Shown one piece after another: positions 57,116-64,000 of a stretch of DNA of 64,000 nucleotides; positions within the stretch are counted from its first letter, which is position 1; each line of letters opens with the position of its first letter. This DNA comes from Cristatella mucedo (taxonomy: Eukaryota > Bryozoa > Phylactolaemata > Cristatellidae). A model generated the notes under the pieces. That model was not told the DNA's origin. It saw nothing but the letters and a program-made list of their open reading frames with translations, and searched no databases. The DNA is taken from assembly GCA_009760855.2 (NCBI GenBank), contig WPIO01000078.1, positions 62,001 through 126,000 on the forward strand, in the 5' to 3' direction. The translations under genes were made by a program, and so were the position numbers.

Positions 57116-60020
57116 CGGCATCGGTGCATAAGGGTTCTTCGACGCCCAATGAAGCGGACTGGGAAATCGCGAGAGGCTCGCGCAGTAGAAGCAGCGTGCA
57201 CGAACTACGACTTCAACCAAGGCGGCCGGCAAAGCTAGTCCAAAGCGCGTTCCGTTTGCCAGTGAGGTTACAGTGAGATGCTGTAGTTTTGTTTCAAGGT
57301 AGTAGACGGTCGAAGAAGAGTAGATGTTGGAAGGTAGTAGACGCTGCATCGGTGGACGATGTACAGGCAGATGTTGTGCCGGTAGATGCTGTGCAGCCAT
57401 CGGTGATGGATGATTGGCACGCTGGCCGTGGTTGCTGCAGCAAGCCGGCCAGCGTGCCACTTGCCATTCACTCAGTGCTCACTCAGTCAGCTTGGCTTTG
57501 TAGAGGGCCAGCAGCTCACATCTAGGCTGCAGTAGGTGCTCGTAGCCTGTGCAGGTGGCCCGAGCTAAGCAGAGTGACCCGAGGCCTGTGCTCGACTGCT
57601 GGTTGTGTATGCAGAGCGGGGTGGATGCTCACTGTCAGCGGCCTGTGGGGATGGATCGTAGCCATAGTAAACGATTTCCACCGGTTTTTTACGTAATCCT
57701 AGTCGTCGACTACTTCCACCGGTATTCCAATGTCATAGCCGTCAACTACTTCTACCGATATTATCTCATCTTCTTCTTGCTGTGGGACTGGTACCGCATG
57801 GTTCGCCATTTAATTTTAATCGACCTACAACGGCCAAGCATTTAGGCATAATCAAGAAATATTATTATTATTATTATTACTATTATTATTACCTTGGTTA
57901 TTGACCCTCTTTGGGCAAGTTGTTAAGAAGCCATACCATCGAACGGGGGTGGTTAATTGTGGGGTCCGACTTTTGTTTGATTTGGTCTGGATGTGAAACC
58001 CTGTCTATAGCACTCAGCATGCTCATACACGTCTTACTGACAGGGTAATCAATGGCCGACTGGCCTTGAGAGTGCCGATCGGTACGACGTGAGGACTTAC
58101 TTACTCTGAAGTCATTAGTAAGTTTATTTATTTGGAAATCCTTTTCCATGAAATTATAAAATTCACAAGAAGCTCTTTTCTCTTTGGGTCCCTGAAACAT
58201 TTTGGAAGATTCGAAGCTGTGTGTCAAAGGCACCTCAAGCGGAAGCCTCTTTCGGCTCAAGGCAAGCTTCCGAAGACCTGGCTAAAAGATTACCATGGTA
58301 GTAACTCTTTACGTTTGGGTAATACTTTTTGAAACAGGAAACGCCCTCTGCATACAAACTAGCGCGTGCATGTCGGCCGAAGGCAAGCGTCTCTGGCTAC
58401 CTTTTTAGATTAATCGAAGAATGCACTAGCAATCATGTGGAGATTCACTTTTGAACTTAGCGGCTTCTGAACACAGCTCTGTAGTAGCTAATATATTGTC
58501 CCTGGAATCCGGCTAACCGTCACGTGGTCGCCTATCAGGAATGTTCCAAAAGGGTGCTTGTGGCTAAGTCTAGACTAACATCATTTTCGGTTTGGTGCAA
58601 TCTCCTGTGTATAAAAAGTCCTGCAACTACAGGTCGGGTAAGCAACTTGCAAAGTTCTATAAGATAAACGGAGCACCAAACAAGTATTACTGAAGATAGA
58701 TAACCGTAAATATTTTCGTAAATAGGCCTCCATTCCGCCGCTCATAAGCGATGCCAATGTGGACGACGTCCATTATGGCTGTCCTTTTGGTTGCCGAAGG
58801 GTCGCAGGCACTAGGAGTATCGGAGTAAAAACATTCACGATCATTTTCATCTTTTAACATTTTCAACCTGTCGTGGCGTTATTCAAACATTTTCCGTTAA
58901 CCTAAACCAGTGCGACGGGTTTTTCCTAAGGTAAGAAAGATTGCCTGCGAAATCTCGCGAAGAGCCCCCTGATTACCCCCTTTAATTGCTTTCTTTCTTT
59001 AAAAATTTCTGAACACAGCCAGTTGCTCCCTAGAAGCTAGTCCAGCGTTCCTTGAGTCCTGGTAGCCACGTGTGGTCACCTCCCGGGAGCGGTTACAGCG
59101 CTTCCACAAGGGCTGTAACTTCTGTTTCGATCAGTTCGCCCTTTCAAACAAACTATGCGGCCTTGCAGCCAGGCTCCGTTCTGCCGCCTGCAGCTCAAAC
59201 TATGAAAGGGAACTAAGCTGCTTTAAGGATTTTCCCTAAGAAAACTTGTATCTATCTAGAACTCTTTTATCTAACCGATCTAGATTAACGTCCTCTCTAA
59301 AGTAACTCAAGGTGAATCAGCGAACGGAGCTAGAAATTAGGAGAACTGTTAGCCTTGTTGAGCACCCTGTGATGTCGACGATAAGGGGGACTCAAACTTT
59401 CGTAGAGTTGTATACAGTAAAACCACTTAATTAGGAATGTTTGACCTCTTTTTAAAATGACGGCTAGCCCATAGGTTATGATAACAGAGGCCATTATAAG
59501 ACAATACCTTGCAATCTGAGGTACACATTTCGGAGAAAGGAGAATCGTGGGTCAAGGGATTACACCATTCCTGAGATCACAACTCAATGTTTTCTTTAGA
59601 CTACAGTGTTTTTTTAACTTTGAGAAGAATAGAGTCACTTCAGGCTTCAAAGTGATACCTAGTAAGGGTACCAGGTGGAGTAAAGGGAGAGAGAAAGCTC
59701 TCCTATTTAACCCCCTTATCGGAGAGATGTTCTTGAAGGAGTCCCGTTATGAGGACTCGTATATAAGTTATAAACACTTTTCAAGAAATTTGCGATCAAT
59801 ACATAAGGTATGAATCATAACTTTGTTGTTTTGATGAGACTAAGGATAGCTGCTACCACTCTAGGTAGGTTAATAGAAGGAGGAGCTGCCATATCGGTTC
59901 TAACTAGAAGAAACAAAAGTGGAGCCATCTAAGGGTTTGTTCTTAATAAACCATTTTGCAGAAGTAAGCTCCGAGAGTGAATCTTATCATAATTCAAATT
60001 AGAAAATGCAATTAAACCTG
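57116..60020. other. Unrecognised region of different character
   Basis: About 2.9 kb nearly free of the LINE and SINE pieces common elsewhere. An (ATT)n run lies at 57859-57890. Open frames (57898-58260 minus, 120 residues; 59547-59813 plus, 88 residues, including VIPSKGTRWSKG) have normal composition but no family I can name. Confidence 0.4.
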
Positions 60021-60024
60021 AAGA

Positions 60025-60410
60025 GGTGATCCCGTGGAAGGAATGACTAAGCACAGGAATGAAAGAGCTAATTGATTGTCCATACAGGACCTGAGGGCAA
60101 GAGGAGGCTGAAACTGGTGCAGCAGTTCAGCTAAACACGGAGGAGCCAAGCCGTGGCGGGCCTTGTGGGTCAGCATAAGAACTTTGCTCTGTGTGCATTG
60201 ATCAACCGGCAGCCATCTTAGCTCTTTTAGCAAGGGAGGCACGTGGTAAAACTTCTGGGACTTGAAAACTAGCCTTGCGGCCATATTCATAGCCATTTGC
60301 ATGGCCTTGTTGACAGAACTCGGAGCTAGTTAATTGTTTGCAAGCACCGTGGAAGACAGCTCATTTTCTTTGATAGGGATCGGACGTGATGGCTAGCTGT
60401 AGAAGCTAAC
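60025..60410 (-). mobile_element. LINE B C-terminal fragment
   Basis: Minus strand: MNMAARLVFKSQKFYHVPPL, LKELRWLPVDQC, KVLMLTHKARHGLAPPCLAE, then CACCGTGGAAGACAGCTC and GATAGGGATCGGACGTGATG. Lacks the 3' terminal block. Confidence 0.83.
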
Positions 60411-62099
60411 TAAATAACTACTCCAACTCTTCAAGTCTCATTAAATGTATAAGAGCCCTAATAAATCCGTCAACCTGCATGTAGGTAAAGGCACATAAAG
60501 AGGCATCAATAATCACAAGCTAGCATAGATAAAACAGATAGTCATCATCCGTAGTTGCTACTTTCTGTAATGGCAAGCGTGCTACACACGGAAAGTAATT
60601 GGTGTAAACTTGGGCGATGCTGTCTGCACACAGACAGAGGTTTTTTCTAAACTGGCAAAAGCTAGGTTCGATAAAGGAGATAGCTGGTTCGACCTTAGGG
60701 ATCTCCAGATCTCAGGCAGTCAACTTCAGCTAAGCAGAAATGTGTGCAGTGCCCAGCAAGCAGAGGCAATCCACTCAGCAGTTCCTGGCTTAAGGGATAT
60801 TCTCGAATAGAATACTCTCATTCTCGAAGAAAGAATGTTGAAAGCATGTTCAATTGATTGCCGAGCATGGCTGACTCGGAATTTGAACGCTTTCTCCTGC
60901 GCTGAAAGCCATAGTTTGCATTGCGGTTTACCAACATTCGCAAGGTAAGGCAGCGTGTGTAGTTATCATGAAAAGAACATGGTTCGAGGTAAGAGATAGG
61001 GGGGAACTTGGTCCTGGATACTGCAGGGTGCCATGTCAACTGCTTGCGCTAGTTTGGACTGTTTTAGACTCCAGCGTCGGAATGAATGTGGATAGTGCGG
61101 CCTTGGGTATCCAAGACTAAAATATCAAGCTTTCAAATTTCTCTTCTGAAATGTCTAAAAACTTAAAAGGTATTTGCAGCTTTAAAACTTTACCATGAAG
61201 TTCGATTGATATATAATTATTTATCCGTCGCAGGACGCAACATAATGAAGGTCTACCATATGCGATGCTTGAACGGTACCCTAAACAATACTCACTGTTG
61301 GACTAACGTAATAAATACTATCTTGACATTTCGCTATAGGTCATTATTGTAGAGCAATAGACAGCAAAAGTTAGACCGAAGCACAACGAACGAGCATTAC
61401 AGCGAACCAAGTTAAAATGGAACGGGCGCACCCAGTTAAAAATAATGTCTTTGATGATGGCACTTTCATCGATTAGAGTATGCACTAGAAAAACACGAGT
61501 AAAGGTGTCTTCGACCCTTAAAATCCATCTAAAAATGAGATGGACTCCGCCTTTTTAGAGCAATTAAAAAACGACTGCATAGTTTGTCTTATGCATTGTT
61601 CGTCTTAGGTGCTTATGAATGCCTAGTAGCATGAATGCAGCTGTGCACCATATGCCCATTTCACAGACTCGCGCTATCGCCATTGGCACGATTAAATCCG
61701 ACTAGTTGACTGCCTTAACGAAGGCCCAATGAGGCTTTTGTGCCCAACAGAACTTAGCAACGAAGAATATAGCTACGACCTAAATTACTAATAGTTCAAA
61801 GCGATCTTGCTGTAAGAATAGACTGATAAAAAGAGTGAAGCTTTAAGCTTCATGTCACACTTGTAAAGGTTCACGCTCAAAGTTTCCAAGATTCTATTAA
61901 AAAGTTAGTTGATAGTAAAACGACGTTCAATTGTGCCGAAAAGTTAAAAATTTCACAAGTTTCCTATCTCTATCTTCCCTCACGTGTTGCTTATTCTCAA
62001 GGCATTGTAGAAGTCGGATCGAGATTTAATTGTAATAAGATGATAAGCAAACTTTAAATTTTTATAATTCGTGAGATGACGTCTACTAGCTACCTAATC
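60411..62099. other. Intergenic, no feature
   Basis: AT-richer unique sequence. Nothing recognised. Confidence 0.4.
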
Positions 62100-62206
62100 C
62101 TAAAGAAAAGTTCTTACGCTTTGAGTGCACTTTAGAAGATTATTATGTGCAACACTCAGTCGTTGTATCAGCGTGCAGTTGCAGATAGAGATACGTTACG
62201 TTACAT
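62100..62206 (+). mobile_element. LINE B 3' end fragment, decayed
   Basis: TTTGAGTGCACTTTAGAAGA, GTGCAACACTCAGTCGTTGT and AGATAGAGATACGTTACGTT follow the LINE B terminal block loosely and end in TTACG/TTACA repeats. Confidence 0.55.
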
Positions 62207-62499
62207 TCCTAATCCGTAGGCAAATGAAGTCATAGAAGCACCACTAGCCGTCAATAGGGTCAATTAAATTTGAAACTCACGAAAGAGCTCTCCGGAAATT
62301 CAAAACCAAACCCCACTATTAACTTTTAGTCGCTACCAAAAGAAAGCTCTAGGGAATTACTGAAATAATTTTTAGCAAGATCGAGTTCATAGTGCCGTGT
62401 TCCAATAATGTGCCGTTCACAATTTTCTTGTCCTGAAGCAATAGTTGCTTTTTCTAATCGAACTGATGACGAGGATCGGTATCGCACGAAAGCGAAGTC

Positions 62500-62815
62500 G
62501 CGGGCCCGCGAGGTGCACGCCTTTACTGGCGCAGAGCGAGCGCAGCGACTTGGACAGCATTTCTGTCGCTGCACGCTTGGTTGGACAGCATTGCTCAACG
62601 CTGGCTTTCTTCTACTCGCATCGCCGCTTTTCCACCTGAACCTGATCTGAATGTACGCGGCGTGACCCGTGCGACGGACCCCGGAGCGAGCCGGTCTTGC
62701 AATCGTACGCAGAATCGGTGCTCTTCGTCTTAGCGAACGTCATTTGAGGGCATGAATAAGAACAATGTCCTTAAATTATAAATGCCTCTCTCACGATTTG
62801 AGCCGAAAATTTGAG
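62500..62815 (+). repeat. Dispersed repeat, copy 2
   Basis: Same ordered words as 48505-48815, with an extra piece repeating TTGGACAGCATT near 62548-62590. Unclassified. Confidence 0.85.
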
Positions 62816-63093
62816 AGTTCTAATCAACATTCAAGATACTTGAGGCTCTAGTTTCGCGCGTCCTTCGACCGACTTAATGGTTTCAGCTCTCACACTCACA
62901 CTCGGCATGCGGTCGCAGCTGATGAGGGACTGCGATGAGTACTTACGTCGAGATGATGAGTACTATCGTCGTATAGCTTCGTCGATCGTCGGGTGGGCCG
63001 CGGTGCTTCCCGGCCGTATTGTTATCTGTCACGGTGCATAAGACTGGAGCCTCCAACACTTAGCCTGGGTACATGCATATTATATAGTACGCT

Positions 63094-63260
63094 GAAATTC
63101 GTTGGAATTGGGGCTTCAATTGGGGCTTCAATTGGGGCTTCAATTGGGGCTTCAATTGGGGCTTCAATTGGGGCTTCAATTGGGGCTTGAAGCCCCAATT
63201 GAATTGGGGCTTGAAGCCCCAATTGAATTGGGGCTTGAAGCCCCAATTCCAACGAATTTC
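63094..63260. repeat. Palindromic minisatellite
   Basis: Perfect 24-bp inverted arms at 63094-63117 and 63237-63260 (starting GAAATTCGTTGGAATTGGGG). Between them are about seven CAATTGGGGCTT 12-mers, then alternating GGGGCTTGAAGCCCC palindromes. Confidence 0.95.
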
Positions 63261-63276
63261 CGGTTGGTCGAACTTG

Positions 63277-63340
63277 CGGGCGTGTCATGCGCGGGAGTGT
63301 CATGCATTGTGGGCGTGTCATGCATTGTGGGCGTGTCATC
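63277..63340. repeat. 19-bp tandem repeat
   Basis: GGGCGTGTCATGCATTGT units, about three copies, the first with variants (GCGGGAGTGTCATG). Confidence 0.85.
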
Positions 63341-63414
63341 GTATCTATTGGATGTACTCGTTTCCCGGTGAGCCTCATTCTAGCTATAATATAAATTGAA
63401 ATCACGGTACACCT

Positions 63415-63575
63415 AGGCTATACATAACCGGCACTCGGCGAGACTGGGAGCCTCCAACACTTCGCTCCGTAGTTGCATATGCCGTACCGGCACTTCAAGA
63501 TTCGAACCACCGACTTCGGTCACGGTGAGCGGGCGCCTCAACCTCAGGGCTCTATCGGCCCTCGAAAGGAAGGGC
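63415..63575 (-). mobile_element. tRNA-derived SINE, different subfamily
   Basis: Minus strand: GCCGATAGAGCCCTGAGGTT, GAGGCGCCCGCTCACC (A-box side), GTCGGTGGTTCGAATCTTGA (B box), then GCCGGTACGGCATATGCAAC. It lacks the LINE A-like tail. Confidence 0.65.
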
Positions 63576-64000
63576 GATAATATAATATATATCTTAATAA
63601 TATGCATGTACCCAGGCTAGGTTTGGTTGGCTGGGACCGGACTGCTATAATTAGGGTTAGGGTTTAGGGCTAGGCCGGGGTCGGACCTACGGCATGTGTG
63701 GGACGTGAGGTTGTGGGGGCTCGCCGGCGCGTGGTGGCGGCGTGACGAAGAGCGAAGTCCCCCACAAGCGAGTCGTGGCTTTGTCGACGACGGCTGTATT
63801 GTGTGATCTAGCAGCCGTCGTGCGTGCTGCTCCAGGTCACGTGGTGTTGAGAGAGAGAAGAGAGTGAATGGCGCGCGTGCAGGCCGACGCACGGGCAGAA
63901 AGTGAACTGCGCGGCAAGGAACGCGTCACGTGCCGGCAAGGAGCGTTCCCGTTGGGCGAACGGAACTTCGGCTGGGGGTGGAACCACGTGACGGCGATGA
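63576..64000. promoter_or_regulatory. GC-rich window end with three CACGTG sites
   Basis: CACGTG at 63838-63843, 63927-63932 and 63985-63990, each in a GTCACGTG or CACGTGAC context. Flanks are CpG-rich, unlike the preceding 6 kb. May be an E-box-bearing promoter of a gene beyond the window. Confidence 0.4.

Noticed and set aside
63649-63676. Telomere-like TTAGGGTTAGGGTTTAGGG
   Set aside because: Only two to three units and no array; compatible with chance or a tiny interstitial remnant.

Overview
This is animal nuclear DNA. It holds two intron-rich genes with canonical splice sites, many decayed copies of two CR1/L2-like non-LTR retrotransposon (LINE) families, tRNA-derived SINEs, and very long dinucleotide microsatellites. 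I cannot name the species. The intron-rich V-ATPase gene, the LINE/SINE types and the microsatellite load fit an aquatic invertebrate or a basal chordate better than an insect or nematode, but that is inference.

Gene 1 (+ strand, 2324-26821) is a complete gene for the 100-116 kDa subunit a of the vacuolar H+-ATPase V0 sector. I rebuilt 20 coding exons by hand. Their phases agree at all 19 junctions and give 2592 nt, an 863-residue protein. Intron 10 uses a GC-AG donor. Exon 17 has two identical in-frame donor hexamers 18 nt apart. A GC- and CpG-rich region with short tandem duplications lies upstream.

Gene 2 (- strand, 40997-32728) is a complete gene for thiamine pyrophosphokinase (TPK1), convergent with gene 1. 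Seven coding exons join in phase to give 765 nt, 254 residues. The conserved [14 protein letters not shown] and LVSTSN blocks are all present. No single open frame shows this gene; it appears only when short exons are joined. The enzyme makes thiamine pyrophosphate. The two genes have no obvious functional link.

Everything else is repeat-derived or unrecognised. LINE family A has an (ATT)n tail and its fullest copy is at 33101-35180. LINE family B has an (ATTAC)n-like tail and its fullest copy, with endonuclease and reverse transcriptase, is at about 53900-57027. The tRNA-derived SINEs carry a 3' tail homologous to that of LINE A, as expected of a SINE that borrows the LINE machinery. Other structure includes a degenerate satellite of about 170-180 bp (44205-45705, resuming at 46788 after a LINE B insertion), an unclassified repeat present twice (48505-48815 and 62500-62815), a palindromic minisatellite (63094-63260), a head-to-head SINE palindrome (35160-35335), and a complex TG minisatellite (10782-11502). 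From 57115 to 64000 I recognise no gene. The last 170 bases hold three CACGTG sites in GC-rich sequence and may be the edge of another promoter.
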